From positions 1,054,001 through 1,118,000 of the forward strand of contig OX463813.1 of NCBI GenBank assembly GCA_949825045.1: a stretch of 64,000 nt of DNA. The letters run 5' to 3'. Of this stretch, positions 22,301 to 33,781 are shown piece by piece. Every line of letters starts with the position of its first letter. Within the stretch, counting starts at the first letter, position 1. Made by a program: the position numbers and the translations under genes. This DNA is from Argyresthia goedartella. Taxonomy: Eukaryota; Arthropoda; Insecta; Lepidoptera; Argyresthiidae. A model generated the notes under the pieces. The model ran no database searches. It saw nothing but the letters and a program-made list of their open reading frames with translations, and was not told where the DNA came from.

Positions 22301-22362
22301 CCAATTAAATTTAATAGCATTTTATCATCGTTATAAGCGACAAATGCGATAGGAAATTCAAA

Positions 22363-23693
22363 ATGGAACATATAACGCTAAGAAAAAAGAATGCGAGAAA
22401 TATTTCTTTAGATGAAAATATTTTTACTTCGCTCGAATCCACACTAACAAATTTGAGTCTTCCAGATCTTTCTTCCTGCACAGAAAATGATGACATAAAA
22501 GAGATTAAAAGCACCATACACAACTTACAAACAAAACTAAGAAGTGCAGACAGAGAAATGGAAGTTTTAATAGAAGAAAACAACACAATAAAGAAAATCC
22601 TCCATGAACAGCAGAACAAAATCGATCTCCTAACAAAGATACAAGTGTGCCCTACATCTTCATCTACTAAGAAACAATTGATATCTTCAACGACTCGAAA
22701 ACGACAAATCCGAGCAAACCGACTGTTTCTGACCAAAGACGACGGGAATGATACCTTGACGCAAACTCCGGTCCGGGACCGCTCTCTTCAATTCATAAAA
22801 GGGAAAAATGAAGGCACTACATCGACGCCTAAACCACATAGCAACGCAAATAATTTGCGATTGGAGGACAACCCAGAATCATTAAACAACCAGCAAAATT
22901 CTCACGATACTAACAAAATAGAAGAGGTCAGAAAAAACAATATTCCAAGCTTAAACAATAATGTAAAGAATAAGAAAAGCAAGAACTTATATATGGTGGG
23001 AAACAATGTAAAGGGATTGCTTCAGAACTTGCGAATATCAGAACTGTTTCGGAAAAGTACCAGATTCATTCCTTTATCAAACCGTTTGCCCCAGCTGAGG
23101 AGATCACAGATATGATTGACACATCTACAATGAATGGAGAAGACATAGTCGTGCTCTCTCTTGGTCAACATGATGACAATCCAACTAAGTTGACAGTGGA
23201 ACTCAGTGCTATTTTAAAGACCCTACAAAATCTAAATATACGTGTGCTGGTTCTCGGAATAGCAGTAAGCCAATATCTAAATGAACATGCACTAAATCAG
23301 CGACTTAAATTAATAGTTAAGAATTTCCACTCATGTACATTTATAGAATCAACAAAAAGATTGCCAACAGTAATATTACAAAAAAAAATATGCATCAATA
23401 TTGATGACTACTTACGCAAACTAGGGAATGATAATGCAATAATAGTACAACAAAACACCAAATCGAAAACTGTGATTACTAATCATAAAACCATACCACA
23501 TCCCACATATTCGACCGTTATAAGCCCTCCCACAACCACCCCTACTGCAGCCACTTCCTCCGGTACCACCCCCCTAGTAACCGCTATTCCTTTAAAGAAA
23601 GGTACAATTCCCTTTTACTTTAATGAAATGCGAAGCAAGTCCAACACCAGACCCAAACCTGATACCTCCTCCAAACAGTTTTTTCGTGAATAA
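22363..23693 (+). pseudogene. B1 ORF1: coiled coil plus SGNH-like domain
   Basis: Starts at ATG 22363. Residues about 45-95 are an amphipathic coiled coil (I-H-N-L-Q-T-K-L-R-S-A-D-R-E-M), followed by a basic middle with K-K-Q and R-K-R-Q-I-R. The C-terminal domain begins L-Y-M-V-G-N-N-V-K-G and continues with V-V-L-S-L-G-Q-H-D-D-N-P, the block III position of SGNH hydrolases. The nucleophile serine position is asparagine. A frameshift near 23050 splits the domain: the upstream frame ends at 23115 and the downstream one opens at 23112, but the alternative frame before 23112 already carries domain sequence, so this is a mutation. The tail is Pro/Thr-rich. Confidence 0.75.
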
Positions 23694-26561
23694 ATCCGAA
23701 GTAAAAATAATGCATCAAAATATGGGGGGATTCAAAAGTAAAAAAGACTGTCTCCAAATAGCAATACAGGAGCTCTTAGAAACTAATAACTATATTGACT
23801 TATTGTGCCTATCAGAAACCCACATAAAGAAGGGATGCGAAAATAATTTACAAATAAAAGGGTTTAATTTATCGTCATCGTACTGTAGGGAAAAAAGCCG
23901 TGGAGGTGTATGTATTCTGTGTAGAAACTATATTGAATTAAGTGAATTGACATCGATAAATGAACTCTCTATTCCGGTTTTCTTCGAATGCTGCGCAGTT
24001 GAGATCGCAGAGTATAACTGCATAATAGTTTGCCTATACAAAATACCAAAAGCTGACAATGAAGTTTTTTTGGACAAACTAGAGTTCTTACTTTATAAAC
24101 TGCGCTATAAACTTAAAAATAGAAAAGTTATAATTACAGGTGGCTTCAACATAGATACCCTTAAAGACACTCCAGGGGCAAGAAAGCTCCGTAGTATTCT
24201 GGAGAACCACGGCATGTCACTGCATATTAATACCCCCACTAGGATTAACACCTGCATTGACCATATTGCTAGTAACATTAAAGGCGCTCAAGGAAGAACT
24301 CATAGTTTGGGAATCTCTGACCACGATACAGCCCAGGTTCTAACCTTCCAGACATCAAGGCAGGATTTGCCCCCTAAGCAATGGTTCACATTCAGGAGAG
24401 ACTACAGTTTCGAGAATAGGTCGAAATTCAGAGATTATCTCCAAAGCCTTTCATGGTCAGATGTTTACAACGCACAAAATTTTAAAGATAGTTTTGGTGA
24501 AATCCATGACCTCATCACTCTATTATACAAATTGTGCTTTCCAAAATATAGGATTCAAAATAAAAGAACCCCGAACGTTAAACTCAAATGGTTGACAAAT
24601 GGACTAAAAAGATCATGCGTAAGAAAGAGAACCTTAAGGTTGGTATACTACAGGCAAAAATCAGAGACTAACAAATTAAAATACAAAAATTATAGCAAAA
24701 TATTACGTAAATGTATTGAATGTTCACAAAAAAACTATAATACGAAATCAATTCAAAATTCAAAAAATATCTGTAAAGCCGCATGGCAGTTGATTAAAAT
24801 GAAAATAATAATGAGACAGTAAAAGGTGAAATACACAAGATTAAAGTTAATGAAAATATTATTGAGAATGCAAAAGACATAGCGGAAGCTTTTAATAACT
24901 ATTTTATAGACATGACTAATTTAAATACAACTGACAAGCAACATGAAAATTTACTTTCAAATATTAGCAATCAAAATTCAACTATATTTTTGAATCCCTG
25001 TAGTGACCAAGAAACATTTAAAACCATAAAGTCCTTGAATAATACGAATGCAACAGGATATGACGAAATTTATACAAAAATCATTAAGTATGCTGCAAAT
25101 GAACTGACTCCAATTTTGACATACCTGGCGAATAAATCGTTGGAAGAAGGAATTTTCCCTGATGAACTAAAAATATCAATTGTAAAACCAGTATTTAAAA
25201 AAGATGATAAGGAAAATATGAGTAAATACCAACCAGTTACACTCGTACCAATCCTATCAAAAAAATTTGAAAAGATTTTTTATAGTAGACTGTTAGGATT
25301 TGTATCAAAATACAAAATCATCAGGATTGAACAAAACGGATTCCAAAAGGGCAAATCAACAACTTTGGCATGTTTTAAAATGGTAAAAATTTTAGCGGAA
25401 AGTACTGACTCAAAAATCCCAACCATAACAGTATTTTTCGACATGACAAAAGCATTTGATTTTGTTCACCATGGCATACTGTTAGCAAAATGTAAAAAAT
25501 ACGGTATCCGTGGCCCAGCGTACGATTGGATAGAATCATATCTAAAAGGACGAACACAAAAGGTTGAAGTTTCAAAATTCAATAAAGAATGCACAATGGA
25601 AGCTGCACAATCGGAACTGAGGGAAAACCGATTTGGCGTACCCCAGGGGAGCGTCTTGGGACCGCTACTGTTTCTCCTCTACATTAACGATCTTCCAGAT
25701 GTGACAGATCACCAATGTATGTTATTTGCCGATGATATATCGATCATAATACAATTTAAAAAACTAACTAATTTTGAAATTGACATAAATAATACAATTA
25801 AAGACATAGTTCAATGGTTAAAGAAAAATAATTTATGCGTAAATATTGACAAAACATCATATCTGACATTTTATAATAGAATAAGGCCTGACATTAATTT
25901 ATCCATCAAATATGACAACACAGAAATAAAAGAATCCTCAGAAGTGAAATTTTTAGGTATAACGCTTGATTCCCAGCTGTCATGGAAGCCACACATAAAC
26001 AATATAATAAAAAAAAACAGGTACGTATTTGTGCTCTATAGGCTAGTGAAGATTGCTGGACACGAATCTGCTATGCTGGCATACCATGGCTATGTAGTAT
26101 CTGCTTTACGTTATGGTATAGTTATTTGGGGAAACTCGGTAGATATCGACAATCTGTTTTTAATTCAAAAGAAATGTATCTGAGCCATATGCGGAAAGAG
26201 CCCTATTGAATCATGCAGACCCTTTTTTATTAAATTAAATCTTTTAACTCTAACAGGAATATATATTTATGAAGTTTGTATCTTTGTAAGACAAAATATG
26301 GATATCTTCACCAAGACATCGAGTGTATGTAACTTCAACACCAGGTATCCCAATAAGTTAGCGTTTCCGTTAGCACATACAGCTCTACTCAAACGGAACT
26401 GTTACTGTATGTCAATACAAATATTTAATGCCATACCAACAGAACTACATGACATGCCTTTTAATGTATTTAAATATAAATTACGCAAATGGTTGGTTAC
26501 TAAATGCTATTATAACATTAAAGAATTTTATAACTCTCGTGTTAATAAAATTCATCTATAA
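23623..26561 (+). pseudogene. B1 ORF2: endonuclease and reverse transcriptase
   Basis: The ORF2 frame overlaps the end of ORF1 by about 70 bases. Endonuclease: M-H-Q-N-M-G-G, L-S-E-T-H-I (catalytic Glu), R-G-G-V, then G-G-F-N-I-D, where the usual G-D-F-N catalytic aspartate is glycine, and S-D-H-D. After a frameshift at about 24820 the RT reads N-A-T-G-Y-D-E-I, Q-P-V-T-L-V-P-I-L-S-K, T-V-F-F-D-M-T-K-A-F-D, G-V-P-Q-G-S-V-L-G-P and L-F-A-D-D, with the catalytic pair intact. A stop at 26183 separates the last 90 codons (26298-26561), which end in a typical CR1 C-terminal block. LINE C is its closest relative in the window. Confidence 0.9.
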
Positions 26562-26789
26562 ATGTATAAACTTAGTAAATAAATTAAATAATACGTTTGA
26601 CTAAGTAACTACAGATCCCCTTAGTAAACACCGACCTGTTTTAGTTAATATTTAAGAATTGTATTGCACTACCTTAGTGCTATTTTGCATGTCACTACGT
26701 GGCTACATATGCAGTGCCGATTAAATGTTATTTTACCACCTACTGTGACCATATCTACGCAAAATAAACATATTTTTATTTGTATTTGT

Positions 26790-27739
26790 AAAGAACTTGT
26801 ATTAGAAATATTTCTTAATCATTCAGACACCGATGTTATTTGTATTACAGAACACTGGTTAAAGGAAAATATGATGTATTTTAACATAAATAATTACAAA
26901 ATTGTCAGTTGTTACAATAGAAAGACTGCCGATAGAGGTGGTTCTTTAATCTTAGTAAAAAATAATATTAAGGTGAAACAACGGAAAGATATTCTTGCAC
27001 TTACTGTAGAAAGACAAATAGAGGTATCCTGTGTTGAGTTGGATAGCCATATTATTGTTTGTGACTACAGACCTCCGAGAGATGAAAACGGCCATGGCAA
27101 TTTTGAAATGTTCGAGAAAATTATGGAGGATGCCCTCATTATACTTTGTAATAGCAGAAAAAAGTTAATTATTTGTGGCGATTTTAATGTAGATTTGCTT
27201 GTAGATACAACATTGACACAACGATTAATAACTCTGTTCAAATCATTTCATTTATGTCATATATTTCTAGAGCCGACTAGAATTACACTTACCAGCCAAA
27301 CTTGCTTAGATAACGTATTTTGTGACTGTGCATTCACAAGTAAAAATGTAATTAACTGCTTACCCTCCGATCACAGTGGTCAAACAGTTTCATTCCCAAT
27401 TGCCAGTAAAAATAGGACTGATCCATCATTTTACAGGCCTATTACATCCCATAGACTAGAGACGTATATGAAAAAGTTAGATATAAATTTGCCAGTACCG
27501 GATTTTGATGAACAGAACCCAAAAAAAATCTACTCAGACTTCTTCAGTATTATTCAGACAGAATTCAATAAAGTTTTTAAATTAAAGAAATTCAGTGACT
27601 ACAACGGTAAATCTAAATTTAATGACTGGGCAACGTTTGGAATTCGTAAAAGTAGAGTTATCTTATATGACCTTTATGAACAAAAAACCTATAACTTTGA
27701 TCGAAAATTTCATAACTACGTTAAAAACTATTCCAAAAC
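26790..27739 (+). pseudogene. A2 ORF2, endonuclease part
   Basis: Reads K-E-L-V-L-E-I-F-L, then I-T-E-H-W-L-K (catalytic Glu), R-G-G-S, I-C-G-D-F-N-V-D (intact aspartate/asparagine pair), and S-D-H-S-G-Q. These are the complete endonuclease landmarks after the B1 insertion point. Sequence is near-identical to A4 (from 55835) and A1 (from 14203). It breaks off after T-T-C-C-A-A-A-A-C at 27739, about 60 codons into the linker, where unrelated LINE sequence begins. The RT of this copy is missing. Confidence 0.85.
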
Positions 27740-28050
27740 AGAAATTGTATAAAAAAGGTTACTATAGGATATCTGATTACTTAGAGGACAGATGTCCATG
27801 GGAATAGATTGCTTGAGTAACAGGCTGTTTCGATATATAATTAGCATTCATTTTGTAATTTGACAATATTTTATTTAAAAAAGGAAACGCAAAAGATGCG
27901 ACGACTGTGGAGTTTCTTCGGTGAGCTCTTCTCCACAGATTCCGCCATTGTGTTAGTGAACTCACCCAAAAAAATGTAATGACGGATCTAAGTGATGTAA
28001 CAACATCCTATGGAAATAAATGATTTTTGATTTTGATTTTGATTTTGATC
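27740..28050 (+). mobile_element. 3' end of another CR1-like LINE embedded in A2
   Basis: About 310 bp: the last 20 codons of an RT C-terminus (Y-K-K-G-Y-Y, then a D-Y-L-E-D-R-C-P-W block), a 3' UTR with a CTGTGGAG...CTCCACAG hairpin at 27905-27938, and a TTTTGAT microsatellite tail ending at 28050. A2 3' end sequence resumes immediately (D-Y-L-N-D block). It replaces, rather than merely interrupts, the A2 RT. Confidence 0.7.
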
Positions 28051-28211
28051 AAGATTACTTAAATGACAGGACTGTATGGGATTAATCTGGCTCAACACAG
28101 ACCTTGCTGTTAATAATTTTTTAATTATTTATTCCAGCTTATTAAATAAAAATAAATCATAATTGTATTAGTTAAGCACAACCTATTTTTAAAAGAGATC
28201 TAAAAATCAAT

Positions 28212-28245
28212 CTGTGGGAGTTTCAACGCCCTTCTTCTCCCACAG
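28212..28245 (+). other. LINE A2 3' UTR hairpin
   Basis: CTGTGGGAG / CTCCCACAG, nine perfect pairs, 16-nt loop, about 75-95 bp before the microsatellite tail. Same structure in A1 and A4. Confidence 0.7.
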
Positions 28246-28343
28246 TGGTCCAATGTAGAGAAGAGGCAAAAAATGACGTTTGCTAAGTATATGTAAATAT
28301 TTTCAGTAATAAAGTACTTTTGAGTTTGAGTTTGAGTTTGAAT

Positions 28344-29310
28344 GGTATCCTCCATCTAACATTTCAGTCTGCATGCAAGTCCGTTAGATTGCTGGAAGAC
28401 GACAAGCATTGGGACAGTACTTTAGATGAAGCTGCATTGTGCGATTCTCCTTTAAAGCTGCGAGATCTATTAATAATAATGATAGTTTTCTGTAAACTCT
28501 CTGATCCTTTAAGCCTTTGGGAGAAACACAAAGAAGGTCTCTCGGATGACATCAAACGGCAACTTGAGAAAAACTTGCAATATAGTGCGCAGCTGCTCAT
28601 GGCTGTGATCTACAACAGATGATTGATATTGATCGAGGATGCAGTGTTAGCTCAAGAAGAACAAAACTTAGCACAATATGGAATGCATCAGCCAAAAATA
28701 TCTGCAGCAACCATGGGAAATCGAGAATATCTGAGGGAGATCAATTATGATCCATGCGCCCTGGAAAAGATGGTGTCATATAATGAAGAGTTACTGACAG
28801 ATGAACAGCTTAACATCTATCATCAGATCCTTGCCAATATTGACAAAGGAAATGGGCAACTGTTTTTCCCCGTTGCTCCTGGTGGTGGATAAACTTTCCT
28901 TATTAATTTGCTATTGGCAAAGGTAAGGAGTAATCGTGGCATTGCCTCAGCAACACTGTTGGAGGGAGGCAAGATAGCTCACGCTGCCTTCAAACTGCCG
29001 CTAAATCTTATTCATGTCATTTCAAAGCAGAGTAATACGGCCCAAGTACTGCGCGATTGTAACCTTATGGTTTGGGACGAAAGCGCAATGGCGCATAAAG
29101 GGGGTTTTGAAGCACTAAACAGAACTCTTAAAGACATCAGAGGGAACGACAACATGATGGGTGGAGTCACCGTGTTATTAGCTGGAGACTTCCGTCAGAC
29201 TCCGCCAGTAGTGCCGAGGGGAACCCAAGCTGATGAAGTTAAAGCTTGCATTAAGGCGTCAAATCTTTATCTCATAATAAAAAATACTCCACCTTAAGGA
29301 AAACATGCGG
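28344..29310 (+). pseudogene. Helitron helicase domain (Pif1-like), decayed
   Basis: Continuation of the Helitron protein after the A2 insertion: R-L-L-E-D-D-K-H-W, the L-W-E-K-H-K-E-G-L-S-D-D-I block, then the Pif1-like superfamily 1 helicase. The Walker A region reads A-P-G-G-G followed by TAA (28890-28892) and T-F, so the ATP-binding lysine codon itself is the stop. Walker B is intact (M-V-W-D-E-S), and motif III is A-G-D-F-R-Q-T-P-P-V. Another stop sits at 28620-28622. The frame dissolves near 29300, so motifs IV-VI are absent or unrecognisable. No intact Helitron protein can be made. Confidence 0.85.
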
Positions 29311-29740
29311 TGTTGGGCTTCAAGACATAGATAAAAAATATGGTATAAAATAGGCAAAAATATAAGTCTATGTTACTTTAATATCTTATTTGAGACAGCT
29401 AACTGCGTGATAATTTTTCAGATTATTTATGACTATATTCACTTCGTCTAGATCTGTTTTAATAAGCGCAAAAGAGTCCAGCTTGCTATTTGACTTTAGT
29501 AATTAATTTGGATTATTGATCTCATGGCTATTATTGATTTTTCAGCCAGCCTTCCAACATTTATATTTATACATAATATTATTTATCGCTTCGACTGATT
29601 TCTTTGGTGTATTTGAGAAAGTCAGGAGGAAGCTCCTGTGGTTGTTGTCTAGGTTTTGTTGTGTGAATGATAGTTTTAATTGTCTGTTAGAGAGTTTTAT
29701 TATTTTTGCCTGCGTGAATTAGTAATGATTTTTCATATAT
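29311..29740. other. Unassigned AT-rich stretch
   Basis: No convincing gene. Weak traces on the minus strand might belong to the LINE fragment at 29750-29960, but I cannot support an assignment. Confidence 0.3.
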
Positions 29741-29749
29741 TATTTTTAT

Positions 29750-29960
29750 TTTTTTAAGTAAATTATTACAGAAGCTCCTATCTCAAATAAGAAACCTTTA
29801 TTATGTGATTTGCATGAGACTGATTTTTTATGAAGTTTGTCTCTATTTCTTAAACATTTAAGTAGACCAGGCGTTAGCCAAGGCTTCATTATTCTTTTAC
29901 TGCATTGGAATTCATGCGACGTGATGTTTTTATCTACATATGATGATTTATAGCATAGAT
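29750..29960 (-). pseudogene. LINE EN-RT linker fragment
   Basis: On the minus strand about 45 codons read K-P-W-L-T-P-G-L-L-K-C, then R-N-R-D-K-L-H-K-K, the recurrent 'W-x-T-x-G-L ... R-D-K-L' linker found between endonuclease and RT in LINE ORF2 proteins. Nothing recognisable follows on either side, so this is a small relic. Family unknown. Confidence 0.45.
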
Positions 29961-29979
29961 AGAGCTAAAATTTGTTTGA

Positions 29980-30222
29980 CACAGACGTCTTTAAAACCCT
30001 AAATGAAGACCAAACCACTGCTTGGCATGGATTTATTAGGCCTAATAAAATGTATGTTGTAGACCGTGGCTTTCGGGACTCAATTCCCAGTATTGAAGAC
30101 TGTGACTACAATCCTTAGATGCCACCATTTAGATCTAGAGGAGAACAGTTGACGACAGTAGATGCGAATAAGTCGAGACTCTTTACAATGACCCGTTGTG
30201 TAGTGTATGCACACCTGAACCC
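29980..30222 (+). pseudogene. DDE transposase fragment (DDE_Tnp_4-like)
   Basis: About 80 codons, one internal stop at about 30117: V-F-K-T-L-N near the start, then V-V-D-R-G-F-R-D-S-I-P (the second catalytic aspartate region), Q-L-T-T-V-D-A-N-K-S-R and T-M-T-R-C-V-V. The D-R-G-F-R-D and A-N-x-S-R pattern is what I associate with the PIF/Harbinger-like DDE_4 transposase family, from memory. A related C-terminal fragment lies at 51281-51712. The two overlap at the V-V-E position, so they are separate copies. Confidence 0.55.
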
Positions 30223-30449
30223 TAATTATCTATAAATAGCCAACCTTATTTGTAACATTACGCATTATACAACTATACATTAAACCTGCAACGCGTATCA
30301 TTTACCACCTATAGGCCCATCCTTACATGGCGACCTTGACACACAAACCTAACATTCGTTGATGTAAACTGCAACAAACGCAGACCAACTCCAATAATGT
30401 ATAATATGCAACTGTGTAGACTAATTTTAAGATAAATATTACCACCAGT

Positions 30450-33400
30450 TTGTGAAATTAAGTTCTCACATAACATAGTCAACAAGACACATAGCCATCA
30501 AATTGACCAATCTACCCAGACTGAAAGAAACAACGAAGAAACAAACATTTACAAACATCAGACTAGTAGTAGAGAGTTTTTTCGATTATAATAAGATTAA
30601 TATAATCCATCAAAATATAAATGGCCTAATAACGAAGTCTGTTGAGCTAATGGTACATTTAAATGATCTTGCGAGTAAAAATACAGATATAGATGTAGTA
30701 TGTGTTACCAAACATAATATGACAAAAAGTGACCAGAATCAATTGACAATACCTAACTATACATTAGCTTCATGTTTCAGTAGAAAAAACCGTCGCGGCG
30801 GGTCGTGCATACTAATAAAAAATACCCATACATTTAGAGAAATTAAATCTATAAATAAACACAATGTTTCTAATGTCTTCGAATGTAGTGCTGTTGAACT
30901 AACTGAACATAAAATTATTATAGTATGCATCTATAGAGTCCCGTTGTATGGCAATAAGCCATTCGAAACCTTTTTCTGCACCTTTAACGATATCTTACAT
31001 GATTTCGTATACGAATCTAACAAAAAGATTATTATATGTGGTGACTTCAACATTGATTTGCTTACAATAAATAAAAACAGCACACGTTTCAAAAAGTTAA
31101 ATATGAGCTACAATCTAAAAACTGAAATCAATCAGCCTACTAGATTTGCAAGTAAAACGTGCCTAGACAATATAATTCACAATATTCATAGATGCAAGAG
31201 TGAGGTATTAGAGTTCGCCCTATCAGATCACTCCGCTCAACTATTGGAATGCTCTGTAAAGAAAAGCTATTCTCTCAAAACATGGCATGTCCTGAAACGT
31301 GACTATAGTGGCGAGAATATGTAAAAATTTGCGAAACATCTAAATTCCATATCTTTTCACCAAGTATATCAATCTGACGATCCAAACTATGCTTTTAAGG
31401 AGTTTTATGATATGTTCGTCTTACTTTACAAGCTTTGTTTTCCAGTGATAAAAGTCAAATTTTCCTTATTGCGCAAACAAAAGTGGATATCTAAAGGAAT
31501 TCGGCTATGTTGCAAACGGAAAAGAGAACTGCTATGGAAATTTAGACGATACCGCACTGAGGAAAATAGAGAAACATTTAAAAAATATGCAAAAAAGATA
31601 AAAAATATTATGAAACTGACACAAAAATGTCAAAACAACTATAGAATCCTAAATGCTGACAACAAATGTAAAGAAACTTGGAATATTATTAAAAAATCTC
31701 AAATAAACGTGCCAAAAGAATATATTAAGAGAATCAATCACAACGGTGACAATGTTACAAACCCCATGGACATAGCTGAATTATTTAATAACTTTTTTAT
31801 TGACATAACTAATAAGGATAATTCAATTGACAAGAGGACTAATAATAATATAAATGAATCAAATCTCACATCTGATAATAACATGACTGTTCCTAATTTG
31901 ACACCTAATAATAATAATGAACCTAATCTTAGAAACCTAATCTAACCTAATAACAATAATACCTCTTTATCAATCAATAAATGTAATTCCATATTTTTAA
32001 AGCCAGTGACATCCTTTGAGATTTTCCAAATAATTAAATCATTAAAAAACACTAACAGTGCCGGCTATGAATATGAATAAATAACAACTAAGGTGTTAAA
32101 ATACGTGGTTCTAATAATCTGTCCCATCCTGAGTCATATAATTAATAAATGCATGGAACACGGCATGTTTCCAAATGAACTTAAGACCTCAATAGTTAAA
32201 TCTCTTTTTAAAAAGGAAGATAAACAGAATATGAATTTCTATCGGCCTATTGCATTGATACCCATTTTTGCCAAAATATTTGAAAAGGTGATGTACATAA
32301 ATATTTATGGATACTTTGAAAATCAAAATCTATTCGCACCAGAACGGAAAGGGTTCCGGAAAACCAAAACCATAAATATGGCTATTTATGATTTTCTTAG
32401 TAAAATTATTGCTAACGTAGACATAAGAAATCCTGTAGTAACGATATTCATGGACATGAGTAAGGCCTTTGACTTTGTAAGTCATGAAATCTTAATAAGT
32501 AAACTATTAAATTATGGAATAAGGGGTAACGCAATAGAACTAATAAAATCATACCTAAATAAAAGACAGCAAATGACACAGATAAATAGGATTTGCACTA
32601 AAACAAAACTGGAAAAAACATATATATCAAAAGCTAGAGAGATAGAGCGTGGAGTACCACAAGGTAGTGTTATGGGTCCATTGCTCTTCTTAACATACAT
32701 CAACGACTTACCAAATATTATAAACCACCCTATGGTGTTATTTGCGGACGACAGTACGGTCATTATACCATGTGCAGATCCAAATGAATTTGAACACGAA
32801 ATTAATAACACTTTACATTAAATAATTAATTGGCTCAATCAGAATAATCTAGTTGCTAACATTAACAAAACAAAATTAATGAGTTTTCAAAATAATAATA
32901 ATACTAATTAAAAATTCAACATAAACTATTCAGGTGAAACTATTGAACAAACTAAAGCAACAAAATTTTTGGGAATTCATATTGACTATAATCTTAAGTG
33001 GAAAACACAGGTGGAAACAGTTTGCAAAAAACTATATACGTTTGCGTATGCCCTATACAAGTTATCAAAAACTGTAAAGGAAGAAGCGGTACTAACGGCA
33101 TATAATGGTTATGTGGACTCAACACTAAGATTTGGCATCATCTTTTGGGGTAACACAGTAGACAAAGGTTCTGTTTTAATTGCGCAAAAAAGATGTGTCA
33201 GGGCCATAAGTGGTCTTGGCCGGAGGGATAGCGCTAAGCAACAATTTAAGAGGCTCAATATACTTACAGTCCCATCCTTATATATACTTGAGGTAGCAAT
33301 GTTTGTAAAGTCAAACACACATCTGTTCACTAATATCAAAGCAGACGACATCCCAACAAAATTTGTATGCCTCAACACCAAACAGCTTTATTTCAAAATA

Positions 33401-33781
33401 GTATTTTTGGGATGGCACCCAAAATCTTTAATAACTTGCCAGAGAGGATTCGTAACATAGATAATATATTTCAATTTAAAATAAAACTGCGAAAGCTATT
33501 GATAAAATATACCACTCCATATCTGAATACTTATTAGATAAAAACCTGTGACATAAGGTGCTTGAGTTGATTCTGGGCACGCAATTTGATCAATGACGTT
33601 TATAATCTGACTTCGAAGACTGACATAAATGTTTGTGACAAAATTATGTACCCATCCATAAATGTGTAAAATATTTGTATGCCTCATGGCTAAACATAGA
33701 GAGACATAACATTATAATAACAACTAAATGTATACCTATGTTCCACAAATAAATGATTTGATTTGATTTGATTTGATTTGA
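30450..33781 (+). mobile_element. LINE C, CR1-like
   Basis: Endonuclease and RT of a B1-like LINE, ending in a (GATTT)n tail at 33751-33781 after AATAAATG. The 5' end is not resolved. No ORF1 is visible, so the copy is probably 5'-truncated close to the ORF2 start. Confidence 0.8.
30503..33540 (+). pseudogene. LINE C ORF2: endonuclease and reverse transcriptase
   Basis: Endonuclease from about 30594: I-H-Q-N-I-N-G, V-T-K-H-N (the usual catalytic Glu is Lys), R-R-G-G-S, I-C-G-D-F-N-I-D, and S-D-H-S-A. Linker at 31412-31945 with W-I-S-K-G-I and an N-rich low-complexity tail. RT at 32093-32821: F-Y-R-P-I-A-L-I-P, I-F-M-D-M-S-K-A-F-D, G-V-P-Q-G-S-V-M-G-P, L-F-A-D-D. Thumb at 32969-33460, then the last 25 codons in another frame to about 33538. 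Stops or frameshifts occur at about 31322, 31945, 32079, 32821 and 33460. The RT catalytic motifs themselves survive. Confidence 0.9.

Larger units (their letters stand above)
21169..26789 (+). mobile_element. LINE B1, full-length CR1-like element
   Basis: A 5.6-kb element with a long 5' UTR (21169-22362), ORF1 (22363-23693), ORF2 (23623-26561) and a 3' UTR ending in a TTTGTAT-like tail at 26789. It sits in A2 with the AAAG duplication. The 5' UTR contains two tRNA-like segments with B-box sequences, which is unusual for a LINE. Confidence 0.8.
19937..28339 (+). mobile_element. LINE A2 (CR1-like), split by LINE B1
   Basis: A2 starts at 19937 in the Helitron and ends in a TTTGAG-type microsatellite at 28319-28339. 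Its ORF1 (to 21017) and the start of ORF2 run to 21168. ORF2 resumes at 26790 with A-A-A-G-A-A-C, so B1 sits inside it with an AAAG duplication (21165-21168, 26790-26793). Most of the RT is missing and replaced by the 3' end of another LINE (27740-28050). The GAAT repeat flanks the whole insertion. Confidence 0.8.
17727..29310 (+). mobile_element. Helitron remnant, split by LINE A2 (which contains B1)
   Basis: Helitron coding sequence is split into an N-terminal part (17727-19936) and a helicase part (28344-29310). The two halves meet in the same conserved stretch (N-L-K-T-V-N before, G-I-L-H-x-T-F-Q after), showing they are one gene interrupted by LINE A2 with a GAAT repeat at 19933-19936 and 28340-28343. 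Element ends (5' TC, 3' hairpin plus CTRR) could not be identified. Confidence 0.8.

Noticed and set aside
23112..23115. ATGA overlap in B1 ORF1 as coupled stop-restart translation
   Set aside because: The downstream frame already carries domain-like sequence before the ATG, so a frameshift near 23050 explains it.
29516..29722. 68-codon hydrophobic plus-strand frame
   Set aside because: AT-rich low-complexity translation, next to a LINE relic on the other strand.
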